Of a stretch of 64,000 bases of DNA, positions 47,891-59,541 are shown in pieces. The translations under genes and the position numbers were made by a program. The DNA comes from Sympetrum striolatum (lineage: Eukaryota; Arthropoda; Insecta; Odonata; Libellulidae). Positions within the stretch are counted from its first letter, which is position 1. The number at the start of each line of letters is the position of its first letter. Under the pieces are notes generated by a model, which was given only the letters and a program-made list of their open reading frames with translations, was not told the origin of the DNA and searched no databases. The stretch lies in assembly GCA_947579665.1 (NCBI GenBank), contig OX388352.1, positions 72,082,113 through 72,146,112 of the forward strand. The letters are read 5' to 3'.

Positions 47891-50739
47891 ATGGCTTCTT
47901 TCAAAATACGGATGCTTCACTCAGTGCTGGTGCTGGTTGCAGTATCACTTGTCGTATACTCCTCTTACTACACAACACCGCTACAAGTTCACTACATCGA
48001 GAGGTCGGAGGAGGCTAAAGGTAAAATGAATCTATCAGAAATTCGCACCCAAGTCAATTTCTATCCACCTGATTTATCGTAACTTCTGCCTAAAAATGTA
48101 TTATAACTATTCCGAGGAAACTCACAATAATATGTTATTTTCACATTATTTTTTAAAAATATTTCTTTTCCAGGATTTTATCATTCAACCTATGATTAGC
48201 TACTTCATAATAATCAGTGTAATTGTGATTTATTTAAGTATAGAGAAGCGATTTCATATTCAACTCAATTTAAGACTGCTAATCTAACATCTTCAACAAA
48301 TTATGACCCTTATAACTCTTCCTATATTTATTGAAAATTATTATTGTACCCCTATTCTTGATAGTAAATCAATGTCTTGATTATGTAATTAATTATATTT
48401 TTTAAAATCTCTAGACTAAGGGTCTAGGGTCTCTAGGGTATCAACTTACATTTTCGCATCGCAAAATATTTAACCGCCGTGGTTGGAGGCGGTCTGGAAA
48501 GGAATGAAAGTCGCGAAGGTTTCGACAGCAACGCCATATCTTTGGTGGTCAGTTCTGTAATAATTCCGACCCGAATGGAATTCAGTTTTCGTCGGAATAT
48601 GGCAAATAAAGACTAAGTCCATAAAGGAAAAGCATATTTATATTAAAGTTATTTAATCAAACACTGTGTCTTCATTTGATTTTGAACAAAGAGTTGACTT
48701 TATTGTATCATTTGCTTCAAAACTCCTATTGAAATCACTTATTAAGGAATTATACGTCATCTTAGCGCAAGTCAGCAAGTCAGGAATCACCCCTGCATAA
48801 CATAAATACATTTATGCTAATTGCCAATAAATTTCATATCAAATAAGTTAGTATTTTATGCAATAGAACCAATAAATCCTAATTTGTTATCGGGTTCCCC
48901 TGCTGGGGTATTAAGACTTCCGTTCGATATGTTTAAATATACATATCAGGATTGTCTTACCATCTCCTAAAAAAGTTCTGCTGACTAGCAAAAGGATTGA
49001 AGGAATCATTGAGGTTTCTACAGAATACGATTTCACTCAATTCTTCCAATATTTCATCGAAGCGATCAGATTCTGTTTATTGTTTACTAAGGATTCCGCC
49101 TTCTTTTTGTAGGCGAGAGAAATTTCTCCGTGGCGGAATTTAATTCCAGCGGAAATCAGAATTATGAGTAACTGAATCGCTCCAGCAATCCCACTCGAAG
49201 AAAGCGCCAAGATTACGTACCAATCCGACGAAAACTGAATTCCATTCGGGTCGGATTTACTACAGATTTGCACCCCAGGACTCTAAAAAATGAGGCTGTC
49301 TTATCATTTATTATTTTCGCTGTAAATTCATTACATACAGTATACTATCTTCGGCTTAATCGAGATATATGCAAGTGAATGTTTTCATAACCATGACATA
49401 CCCTCCAGAAAACTCATCTGTAATGTAAAGGTAGATGAATAGTCATTCATTATCGATCAGAAAAAAATTGACTATCTTCATGTCCTACACGATAAGAGAT
49501 TGTCATGAGCGGAATTCGGTCAAACGATCATTAATTTATTTCTTTAATCTTTTCTTCTCAGGGCAAAATTCAACCCGACCACAGCCTCAACAACCTCCTG
49601 AGTCGGGAATTCCAGCAAACTCCGAGAAAGCCGCTCCTTCGCTGCAGCCCGAAGACCCATCCACCGGCCTCTCATCGGCGTCACTTGTCGCTTACCCTCT
49701 CGTCTCTTCCCCCTCACTTTCGTCGGCCAATTCGATGCCCACCGTCACAGACCAATCAACCAACTCGACCAACCGATCCAAGAGTGAAGAAGGTGTCAAA
49801 TTGCCGAAGGAAGCAGTTCCGAGCCCAGACACGGAAACTGTCAAAAAGCCAGAATCTCCCTCACATGCAATAGCTTCCCCCGTCAGCGTCCCCACTGAAG
49901 AGCCGATGGCCCGAGGCGTGATCACTTCTTCCCTTTACGCCGCCGGCCACGACATACCCGCCCCTGACCTATGCCCGGATATCGGCAGCGGAATGCGACT
50001 GCTCATTTTGGTGACTTCGGCGCCAAAACATAGGGATGCCCGCATGGCCATCCGGCAGACCTGGGGACATTTCGGTGCTCGAAGAGACGTGAGCGTGGGT
50101 TTTTTTGTTGCCTCGTCCGCTGATCAAGAGACGCAACGTTCGTTAGAAAAGGAATCGGCTCTTTATGGAGACATTATTCGAGCAAATTTCGTAGACTCGT
50201 ACGTGAATCTTACCCTGAAAACTATATCGATGCAGGAATGGGTGGACACGTATTGCCCTAGGGTCCGTTTCATCTTAAAGACTGATGACGATATGTTTAT
50301 CAATGTGCCTCGCTTGCTCACGTTTACTGAGAAACATTTAGGGGAGAAGAGAACTATATATGGTAGGCTGGCGAAAAAATGGAAACCGATAAGAAACAGC
50401 AAGTCTAAATATTATGTTTCTGTCAAACAATATAAGCACAGTGTTTTTCCAGACTTCACTACCGGACCTGCGTATCTTCTCACGAGTGATACTGTTCATG
50501 ATCTATATGTGAATTCCTTAAATAAGACATATTTGCACCTGGAGGATGTATTCGTCACTGGAATAGTAGCGCAGGATATTAAAATAAGACGCATCCATTC
50601 CCAAGAGTTTTTCAACAAACGAATACCTTTCCATGCTTGTAACATACAGAAAGGAATCAGTATTCATAAGGTAAAGTTCCCCGAACAGTTTGATTTGTGG
50701 AAAAAGCTGTTGGATGGTAGAACTGCATGCAAAGTGTAA
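47891..50739 (+). CDS. Beta-1,3-galactosyltransferase (GT31), two coding exons
   Basis: Type II Golgi glycosyltransferase transferring galactose (or GlcNAc in some family members) in beta-1,3 linkage. Exon 47850-48020 follows a pyrimidine-rich CTTTACAG acceptor. The first ATG is 47891, and GTAAAA is the donor. The second exon starts at 49562 after TTCTTCTCAG, and the split Gly codon (G|GG) joins in phase 1. The product is 435 residues: short tail, signal anchor at about 8-24, Pro/Ser/Thr-rich stem at about 45-165, catalytic domain at about 188-425. Family motifs: RMAIRQTWG, SYVNLTLKT, the metal-binding KTDDDMF (DxD; Asp 285-287), FPDFTTGPAYLLT and EDVFVTG. NLT at 259 and NKT at 364 are potential N-glycosylation sites. 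An AATAAA lies 164 bp after the stop. The stem is unusually long. Brainiac-like versus B3GALT1/5-like subfamily cannot be settled by eye. Confidence 0.92.
48565..48596. repeat. 32-bp inverted repeat (partner 49224-49255)
   Basis: The 32 bases beginning TCCGACCCGAATGGAATTCA are exactly reverse-complementary to 49224-49255, with weaker similarity continuing upstream (CTGTAATAAT versus CTGTAGTAAA). The partner lies in the open minus frame at 49037-49282; here the + frame reads SDPNGIQFSS and then stops. Confidence 0.9.
48597..48744 (+). repeat. Direct repeat, copy 1 (partner 51851-52000)
   Basis: About 150 bp, close to 88-90% identical to 51851-52000, beginning ATATGGCA and ending AAATCACTTATTA. 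Shared core blocks include AAAGTTATTTAATCAAACAC, AGAGTTGACTTTAT and TTTGCTTCAAAACTCC. It directly abuts the 32-bp inverted repeat. Confidence 0.9.
49037..49282 (-). CDS. Candidate antisense terminal exon, small membrane protein
   Basis: On the minus strand an acceptor-like TTTTTTAG precedes an exon open from 49282 to TGA at 49037. It contains SDPNGIQFSSDWYVILALSS, a hydrophobic helix (about GIAGAIQLLIILISAGI) and a polar tail with KKKAESLVNNKQN. Composition is protein-like and AATAAA occurs on the minus strand downstream, near 48880. The upstream exon was not found. The gene would be nested in the intron of the galactosyltransferase, in the opposite direction. No family recognised, so it could be a pseudogene fragment. 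Confidence 0.35.
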   Translation of the reverse strand, partial: SPGVQICSKSDPNGIQFSSDWYVILALSSSGIAGAIQLLIILISAGIKFRHGEISLAYKKKAESLVNNKQNLIASMKYWKN

Positions 50740-50902
50740 CAATTTAAATATTTCTAGGTAGGGACAGATGACCAAATGATATTAAAATTATTGCCAACTA
50801 GTGTTTCCTTCTCAAGATGTGATGTGAGATAAAAATCAGCTGTGATTTTGTGAGTTTCCTAAACTCATTAACAATTACATTCCTCGTTTACAGAGGTAAA
50901 GA

Positions 50903-50908
50903 AATAAA
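50903..50908 (+). promoter_or_regulatory. Polyadenylation signal candidate
   Basis: The first AATAAA after the galactosyltransferase stop codon, 164 bp downstream. Longer 3' ends are possible because several later AATAAA hexamers exist. Confidence 0.5.
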
Positions 50909-51850
50909 AGAACAATATTTTCATCTATACTACTGTATTACTTAATGTTTTTAGAATGATTACTTTAAAGGTTTCTGTAGACAGCCTTTCCTTTTACAGC
51001 CTAAATTGAAATGAATCTCATTTTGTAAATATATTAAATTTATTGTCTGAGCAAATACCATTTTTTGAGATTAAGAAATATATGTTATTTAAGATGTTTG
51101 TTTTTGGAGCAAAATATCATTAATAGAAGCTGGAAATTGCACAGCATTAATTTATGGTAAAATTAAATTACAGATGAAGATACAATAAGAGGAGATATGA
51201 GGACAAAAATGGTAGAACATTTTTACAGAGACATAAAAAGATATGCTCCTACATTCTGTTCATAATTTTGAAAGGGCGATTTCAAAGAAAAGTGGCTCAT
51301 GTGAATGAATAATAAAAGGTTATTCATGTGTGTAAACTTTCTTTGAAATTGCATAATTTACATTATATAACCATTAATAGCAATATTAGCAATGACTTTA
51401 AATTTTGAATAACGATGATGCAATGAAGAACTGTAGACATATTTTTGTTTACCTTTTTGTCTGCCTTTCATTTTCATTCTTAAATTTCATCATTAAGCCC
51501 TTAAATGCTTTAAAGCTCTTCTACTCTCAGGTGAAGCCATAATATAGCAATGTGGGACTGTGTCAAGTAAAATTTATTCAAAAATTTTTAAATACAATAA
51601 AGGGTCAATCTCCTCTTGCAATAAGTCTGTTTTTGTAATGAAATTGGATCAATTTTCTTTATATAATTTAGTACATACCAAAATCTTTCTGGTCAATTTT
51701 ATGTAAGTTATTTGGAATGCCTTTTCAACATTACATCAGTCATTGCTGTTAAATATAAATTCTAAAAACTATAATACTGTTGTGTAAGTATATATTTTTT
51801 TATTTGGGTGAAATTTGTGAAACTGATATAGTTCACTAGTTGAATAGTTC
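50909..51850. other. AT-rich 3' flank of the galactosyltransferase
   Basis: No open frame or repeat recognised. It may be 3' UTR in part. Confidence 0.5.
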
Positions 51851-52000
51851 ATATGGCAGATAGAGACTATAGTCCATAAATGAAAATCATAATTATACTA
51901 AAGTTATTTAATCAAACACAGTGTCTTCAATTGATTTTGAAAAAAGAGTTGACTTTATGGTATAATTTGCTTCAAAACTCCCAATTGAAATCACTTATTA
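51851..52000 (+). repeat. Direct repeat, copy 2 (partner 48597-48744)
   Basis: The copy outside the gene. It lacks the adjacent 32-bp inverted-repeat sequence, so the shared unit begins exactly at ATATGGCA. Confidence 0.9.
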
Positions 52001-55000
52001 GGTTCTGAAAACTTGACAAGCCAACTAAAGCAATTTAGGAATTATTCTAATTGAAAACTATTACCTGCTTCTTTCAAAAAAATTGAATACCCATAGCATT
52101 TTGTAGCCTTATTAGTGTTAAATTTCTGAGGCCCATGCAAACTTAGATTGCCAATTTAAGAAAAGTGTTTTCCTTGAAGTGCATATCTCCTTTTTCAATC
52201 TCGTACTGTTCCTCATATGTTCCTCGTAAGATTATTTTTCAAGATAGTTAATATCTGTGTGCTCATGTTAGCTACCTTCAATAAAGAAATAACTTTTTCC
52301 TCTAAAAAGGCTGAGAAGCAAACGGTACCACATTTTTGTGTAATATAATTGTTTTGGGAAAACTTTGAAGACTAAGATTACCTGCATATCTGATCTTATT
52401 TTACTATGCCATTATACCGTTATCATATTCAGATTTTGATAATAAAAGTAAGGTATAACCAAGGTTCAGTCAAGAAGATTGAGGTAGAGATAATATTTTT
52501 GCTTTAAATATATATTTTTAATAAAATGATTCGATTAAATGAAAAATTCGTGTTTTCGAGTGAAATAGATTTTTTATATTGTATCTATGAAGTGTAATTT
52601 TCTGTAATGATTAAGTTCAATAGACGTGGAAGAAATCTGCTGTTATTGCAGATATTTTTGATGAATCATTTCTTCATGGGAAAATTTAAAATCACAATGA
52701 TCATGTGTAACAATATCAAAGTGATATTTGGAGTAAAGTATTCCCATAGTTACTTTAGCTCATCTTTCTAGTGAATCTTGATCAATATTGAAATTTGTGG
52801 TTGTACTTTGCATATGCTTTAATATTTTATTAATAAAAAAGAATGTCTTTTTCTTTAGATAATTAACAATTTATAAATGGTTGATGGTTGGCTTCAATTT
52901 GAAGCATGTCTTGTATGATCTAAAATTTTTAATGAAATGGCTTACTATGACTGTGTACAATGGTTCTCAGAAAGTCAATAATAGTATATTTGAGTATCAA
53001 AATACAATATTTACAAAGAATTTTTGTTTTATTTAGTAATAAAAACAATATTTTTCTTTAAGAGCATATTCCATCACTGATATTATGAATATTTTGATTT
53101 TGTCTCCCTTACTCATATTGTCACAGAATGATTTGAAAAGATCTTCCATCCTGAGGTTGAATTCATGCAAACTCTTATTATAGCATATTCTACCGAAATG
53201 ACAACAATTGCAAAGTTTCATCTTATTGATATCTTCACCACAAGAAAGTGACATAATAGAAACCCATACCTGAGTACATGCCTATTGAATTGAACTCCTT
53301 TTGTCCAAACTGCATAAATGTCAAGACTAGTAATATAAGTATATATTTTTGAAATTTATTTGCCAATTTCTATCAAACAATATAGATTTCTTTCTTGTTG
53401 AGAAAATGTTATTTTTTCATCATTGCAAATGCTTCCTGTCTACTTAAGAGCTCCAAGTTTTTAAGCTTGTCGTAATGGACTTCTGCTGCTCTATTGATTA
53501 ATTGGACAGTTATCTGATTCATTGCCAATTGATCAATTTGCAGTTCCACAATGGTTATTTTTCCATTTTTCCACTTATTATATACCACAAAGGAATGCAA
53601 GCTCTTCAATTATTTTACTGTCTCTGAAATGCTGCTCTTCTTATCCCAATAGAGTATGATCATCAATTTTTGCAACTTCTTAAATCACTTCTTTAATCGT
53701 GACATTATTGAACAAAATGAAAAAAATGTTTGTCAGTTCAATTATACACCTACTTTGTCTTTAAACATCATTATTCATATATTAAAAGTTTTTCACTGCT
53801 GAAATCATATCCAGGATCTTGTTTCCATTACTCTGTTGAATCAAATGGAATCAGAATAACACGAAAAAGCAATATACTGAAAGAAAGAAAATTGGAAAAT
53901 TGCAATCATCTCTCACAGATAGTTAATATTTTGCATCTCTCATTGATAGTTATATGTGGATTTTCAAGAGTGCAAGAGATTAATAAGTTTGCATTAACAA
54001 TTTTTCCAATAAAAAAGTTACTCAGACTGATATCATCACCCCTAATGTTGTGTTTAAGGAGATTTGACTAATATAAGTTTGTTTTCATCCTACGTTTGTT
54101 AAGATGAAGTTACACCGAGTGGTTGCTGATAAGACTGAATTTGTTACAAAAATTAGTCCCAAAATGTTGTGCCTCTCTGATATTCGAACATCATCCATAA
54201 TTCCTCAAAGTTAAGGAAATACTAAGGTTACTGAAGCAGTAAGGTCGAATCAACAGTCATTGTTGATTTTGTTTGAGGGAAGGGTATAATTAAGAAATAA
54301 ATTCATGCTATAGAAAAGAGCTTGTACATAATTATTAAGTGCATTTCTGTCACCAACGCTTATTACAATGAGTTTTGGATAACTCAATATGACCGAAAAA
54401 TATACCCTATAAACTGATAGAAGCTTGTTTAGAAGAATGTTATAAATGAAGTTAAATGTCACTATTTGACAGGATTACTCATTACCTAAATAACCTAAGC
54501 TCAAAACTTGTAAAACTCATGTACATACATGTAAAAGCTCTGTAGATGGCAATGTTTTGTAAAGGTTGCTTAACCCATTTCGCACTACATGAATTTTGCA
54601 TGCATGGTGGAGGAAATTCTTTTTCAATTTTTTTTTTTAATTTGTCAATTAGGTAAATTTGATAACCCTAAACTCAGATATATAATATTTTTTAAATCGG
54701 AAGAAAAATTTTTCTTGACTTCTTAAGAGGCCATCTGCCACTTCCAATAATGGCATGTACGCAGCCTACGCAACACATTCTCATTTTTTTACGATATTTT
54801 TTATTGCTGCTTTAAAAACATTTTTTTCAAAATTAATTACCTAAATAACCTTATAAACAGTTACTGAAATAGATATATAAAATAAACTTTCTTTTTAAAT
54901 TAACACAGATACATACACAGAAACATTTTTAGAAGGCTTATTTTTTCTAAAATAAAATTACAATTTTCAGGGAGAGTTAATGATTGAATCTCTTTTAGTA

Positions 55001-55717
55001 AAGCAACATTCATGAAACTAGTAACTATTTATTGAAAGATCTTTCATTTTACAGACAGTAAAAAGTAATAAACAAAATGTGTTTATAAAAATTATTTCTT
55101 AGAATGAAGAAAATCGGTTACAAAGATAACACCTTCATTCAAAATACATGCTGAATCAGCAAAAATACAATGAAATTAAGATTTTTGCATGCAAATGCAT
55201 CTAATATCATAGCTAAGAGTTAAATCACTAGTAGTTTGTACAATTTTTAATTGCGGCAAAATAATTCAATTAATAATTTATAATACTAAGGAGAAAAATC
55301 TCAAATGTGTCTACCAAATTATAACTATAACTATAGCCAATAATTAATATTAATAAACTAATTAAAGGCCAACCAAAATCATGAGTGGCACACTCTTGTG
55401 ATGAGCGTTGTACTGTGTTCACTGAATTAGAAATTTGTCCTGGCATCTGCTGTGTTTAAGGTAAAAATACAATTTGATCACTGAAAACTTATTTTAACTA
55501 AATGTGTCAACATTCCCAAAGTCATTCATTATTTAATTTTACATTCAAGTTTGTTTTTCATTGAGTTAAACATGAATAGGAAACCAATTAAAAATTCATT
55601 TTCTGAAAATTAAAATACCTGTCAAATAGAATTTACTTAGTTAGCGCTTTTAAAATGAAACTTTTGGAACATAAGGCATTACTTGCCAGATCAGGAAATG
55701 GTGATATGTTTTTGTAA
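52001..55717. other. No recognisable gene
   Basis: Very AT-rich. Minus frames at 53033-53254 (Cys-containing, NCCHFGRICYN) and 53409-53609 (LINRAAEVHYDKLKNLELLS) lie in the same orientation 150 bp apart and could be remnants of one gene, but I recognise no family and see no clear splice sites. Confidence 0.4.
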
Positions 55718-56672
55718 GTGAATGTAGAAAATGTATATCATTCAGAGTCTCCACGGAATGAGCGGCAACGGAACCGGATTCAATCCGTATCGATTGTAAA
55801 TGTCTACCGCGCGTTTCACATCTCCAACCGGAAAGAAATCAGCTTTGGGTATGACGTCACTCCTCATCACAGTCAAGAAACGATGACACATCATGGTCAC
55901 ATGTTCATACGCGTCCCACCTCGTACCCCTCGTCCCACGGGTCCAAGGGGACGACAGGCGTTCATTTGTCATAGTTTTGTCCTCCGCAGCCTTTTTCCGC
56001 ATCAAAGGAATTACGCCACTGGAGCCAATGGGCGCGTTTTTAAATTCATCGATGAATCCATCAGTGTAATCGAAAATCCATCAATCCGTTTTAAAATTCA
56101 TCGATGGATCCATCAAACCGTCTTTTTATTCACCGATGGATTTATGATGTTTTCCACCGAAGTCCATTGCTTCCATCGAGATTAATTCCCGATGAAGAGC
56201 CGATTGTTCTGATGACAGCAGCGGGTCATTGAAATGTTAATATCAATAGCCTCATAAAAAGCCAGTAAATTGCAACTTGCAATGGGAAATAAAACGTATT
56301 TATAATGCAACAATCAACGAACAAAAACGATGCGATGATTTACGTTTCAACAGAGTTTAAAGAATTATGGAACAAGTTGTAAATGCAACAGTAGCCATCT
56401 TGTCAAGCAGCAGACCCAGCAGACAAACCCACGGATTGTTCTTAAATGCATCAAGAATTGATAATCCATCGAAGTAATCAGACAAACTTCGTTGCAATCC
56501 ATCGCTCATCAGATTGGTGAATTTAAAAACGTGCCTAATTGTAGCAATGAAGAGGGGTTGAGGCGGTTGAGGCCTCTCGAAAAACAGCCATTTTTGAATT
56601 TCCACTGTGCACGTTGTTCATCTTGCGTGATCTGGTGGCATTCTATCTTTCTCTGCGTTGTATATCTCGAAG
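55718..56672 (+). promoter_or_regulatory. GC-richer promoter-like region with CRE and CCAAT motifs
   Basis: GC rises here and frames stay open on both strands (+55718-56185, 155 codons; -55742-56005, 87 codons). TGACGTCA (55852-55859) is a perfect CRE palindrome, and CCAATGGGCGCG (about 56023) resembles a CCAAT/GC element. A run of GATGGAT/ATCCATC words spans about 56048-56150 and recurs at 56462-56505. Position upstream of the THAP exon suggests its promoter or 5' UTR. Neither frame matches a family I know. Confidence 0.35.
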
Positions 56673-56761
56673 ATGAAGCTTCGTTGCGTTGTAGCGGGGT
56701 GTAAATCATTGAGCGAGCAGCCAGAAATTACATTTTTCTGTTTTTCCAGTCCGAAGCAAAC
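56673..56761 (+). CDS. First coding exon of a THAP-domain protein (candidate)
   Basis: ATG at 56673 opens 29 codons plus two bases, up to a consensus donor (C|GTAAGTA at 56762). The product begins MKLRCVVAGCKS and continues ITFFCFSSPKQ. Cys-x4-Cys close to the N-terminus followed by an 'I(s/t)FhrFP'-like segment is how THAP (C2CH) DNA-binding domains start. The remaining Cys and His would have to come from a later exon, not found in this window. It may be a host THAP gene or part of a P-element-like transposon. The truncated Bel-Pao element begins about 40 bp inside the presumed intron. Confidence 0.5.
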
Positions 56762-57959
56762 GTAAGTAAAATAAAATATGGGCATTCCCTATGGGCGATG
56801 AGGCACCAGAAACTAAATCATCAAATAAAAAATATCGAGGAACAATGGAAGCAGCAAGAGGGAATTTCTCTGCTTCATCATCTGAAAGCTGCTGAAGGAC
56901 CCGCATGGCCAAAAATGGAGAAGTCAAACCATACGTAACTGTATTTAATTGAAATTCTTCGAGGGGCGAATTGGTGTCGGGTCTCCATAAGATGTGCTGA
57001 TAAGGTCTGTGATCAGGTAACAGGAGTATTATCCTATACATCTTAAGGATATCTGATATTAGGGCAACTTCGTTTAAACGAAACCTTAGGATTAAGTCGG
57101 AAATATCGTTATGGAGATTGGGCCCTTCCAAAAGGGTGTCATTTATACAATGACCTTGCACAGTTATCGCTGACCCATCAGAACCTACACGCAATTTATT
57201 TGAGGAGCTGGAAGGTTTCAGGACTGCATGATGTGGAATGTAATATTTCCCGCTATTTCTCGGCATGCGCGACATTTGTCCCATGCTGGAATATTCTTTC
57301 AAAAAGGTGGAATATTCAACCTTAAGATCAGGTAATTTCCGGAATCTTTGATCAAGGCCAGTATGCCTCTTCAAGGCAACTTTCTCTGAATCTCCGACAT
57401 CATCCGGAGAAGAGTGAAAAAGGATGTGGACAACATAGCGTCCTTCTTTGTTCCGATAGTGAAGATACTGAAATTGTTGTTCCACTTCCCCATCGGAAGG
57501 TGTGCTACCACCTGTAGATAGTTCCTCTACTTCCCAATACCTTCCCATAATTTCATGTAAATCAGCCACAGTTACACATGAGGTAATGGTAGAGGCACAT
57601 ATTTTGTTAGGAAGTACAGAAGGAAGTGGCCCTATGAGTATGTAACCAAATATCGATGGCCATGCTGTAGGAAATCCTATCAATCGAATAGCGGAAGCAT
57701 AGATCATGATATCCGAATACAAATCTGCACCCAAAAGAAAATTAATTGCACCTGCCCGGAAGAATTCAGGGTAAGCTAATTCCAATGAGGAAAAGTGAGA
57801 TTGTACTTCAAATGAAAGGTTTATGGCGGGCTGATTCGAAATTATTTTGGGAATTACAACTGCCTTCGCGTGAATCTCACGATCCCCATCCATTGACCTC
57901 AGCACTACCGATGTCATCCCCGAATAGTGGAAACAGGGGAAGCAGACAATCCTACGCAA
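56706..57959 (-). pseudogene. Bel-Pao pol: protease end and reverse transcriptase (truncated)
   Basis: A 417-codon minus-strand frame. The N-terminal part fits a DUF1758-type aspartic protease tail (INFLLGADLYSDI; the catalytic 'IDSASQASFI' lies in the adjoining frame at about 58010-58045). The linker (YWEVEELS) is followed by the RT N-terminus (KYYIPHHAVLKPSSSSNKLR, VGSDGSA). Motif A is altered to ALISDILKMYR, then RPYQHILWR, TYGLTSPFLAMRVLQQL and the catalytic box FLFDDLVSGA (usually YVDD). After about 56805 the frame leaves Bel sequence and ends with codons antisense to the THAP exon. The frame break near 57959 coincides with a 35-bp offset duplication. Confidence 0.85.
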
Positions 57960-59541
57960 GTGATACGTCCAGACAATCAGACAATCCTACGCAAGGAATC
58001 CCGAACCTTTGTTGGCATTGGGTAATGATAAAACTAGCCTGAGAGGCAGAATCGATTAATATTCTAATGCTTTCAAAGATACCCGATCGTGATTTTATGA
58101 GAGCTCTAGCAGTACTAAGAAATACATTGGATTGATTCGAATGTTCAGAAGAAGCGGAGCAAGATATCGCATTAACCTCCAAAATATCATTAGTAGACGA
58201 TTGGCCGCTTGCTAATGGGATTGCCGATTTAGTTGAATCAACCTTCTTTGGAAGAGGTTTTTCCTTAGTCCCAGGAGAATGGGACTTACAATCAACACTA
58301 CCAAAACCAGTCAAATTGCCTAATAAGGAATGATGTTTCTTAAAACAGGTTCTACAGACCACTTTAGAAAAACATTTAATAGCCTTGTGCACAGCAGCCA
58401 TACAGTTAAAACTAAGATTCTTAGATAAGACGAAATACCTTTTCTGATCTGAAGATAATGCCTTAAATTGAGCACACTGATATAACCTATGTTCCTGTGC
58501 ACACATATGACACCTTATTAAACAAAGAGAGTTATCAGAAGATACAGCGACAAGAGAAGTTTTAGAAATCTTTGATTTAAATTCCGAGATAGTCTTTTGA
58601 CTCTTTTCGTTAGGAAATCGTTCTGCCCCCATATGACCGTAAAATACTTACGTACTTGCGGCCAAATTTCAAGAGTAGGTGAATAGACGGAAGAGTTGTA
58701 TTACAATTTTCAATTTCAAATTGTTTTAGAATATCTTTATCTAAAGATCTAGAAGCAAGATAAAAAAACAAACTGATAAATTCGGAATTTTCATCGCCTT
58801 TAATGCACTAATGTTCTCTGAAAACGTGTCGATAAATTGTTGCAATGATGAAACTGACTCCCCCTGCATTCGAGGATAGTTAAATAATTTATTGAGATAA
58901 TAAAAGGTCAACAAACGCGGATTATCATACTGTTTTACTAAAGTTTCCCAGGCAATTTGATAGTTATCTGAAATTAAGGGGGTACTAGAAACCACAGATA
59001 AGGCCTGTCCCTTTACGCTCGTAATCAAGTAATGATACTTTCCAATATCAGATAATCGCGGATTAAAATGCACCAGACTAGGAAAAATGTCGTAAAATTG
59101 TTTGAAAGTTTCTAACCGGCCGTCGAACACAGGGCCAGAATCTTGGGTAGACGCAGCGATTGAGCGGTTGCGGGATGCTCATTAGATTGGGGAGAAGGGG
59201 ATTTAGATAGGACTCTACTTGCAATCGACACAGTTAAATGATACCACTTTTTCCTCGACGGATAAGTCGGCCTCATCGATTTCCAGATCAGCATCAATCA
59301 TCAACTCGCGGATTTCATCTGTTAACTGAACGAAAGTTTTATAATCGTCATCGGGGGATGAAATTCAAATAGAAAATTCTGCTAATTGATCCGCGTTGGT
59401 CTGCACTTGAAAAGCACTAGCTAGAGCGAAAATTCGCTCTATTCTCCGATATGCGGCGTCACGCCTAACCTTCGTGAGCTTAAGCGCCCGCGCTACACGT
59501 GCCTCTGGTTGGGTATTTCCCTTCTGATATCCTCCCGGCAT
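57952..59541 (-). pseudogene. Bel-Pao gag and zinc-knuckle region, frameshifted
   Basis: The gag start is ATG at 59539-59541 (MPGGYQKGNTQPEARVARAL). An in-frame TGA occurs at about 59367, then QLTDEIRELMIDADLEIDEA, a frame change to SPSPQSNEHPATAQSLRLPK, and the DUF1759-type segment FDGRLETFKQFYDIFPSLVH down to 58741. After another frame change, 58632-57952 carries Cys/His knuckles (CHMCAQEHRLYQC, CRTCFKKHHSLL) and the protease motif RILIDSASQASFI. At least three frame disruptions. Function in the family is particle structure, RNA binding and polyprotein processing. Confidence 0.85.

Larger units (their letters stand above)
48021..49561 (+). other. Intron of the galactosyltransferase gene
   Basis: 1541 nt, GT (48021) to AG (49561). 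It holds a 148-bp block duplicated 3' of the gene (51851-52000), a 32-bp inverted copy of part of a candidate antisense exon, and that exon itself (49037-49282, minus). Confidence 0.85.

Noticed and set aside
49435..49561. Upstream in-frame Met (49435) as the start of the galactosyltransferase
   Set aside because: These 42 codons give no signal anchor and end at a strong TTCTTCTCAG acceptor. The anchor exon at 47891-48020 joins in correct phase, so this stretch is intron.
49692..49925. Minus-strand 77-codon frame
   Set aside because: Shadow of the Ser/Pro-rich stem of the galactosyltransferase.
57746..58042. + strand 98-codon frame
   Set aside because: Antisense shadow of the Bel-Pao protease/RT region.
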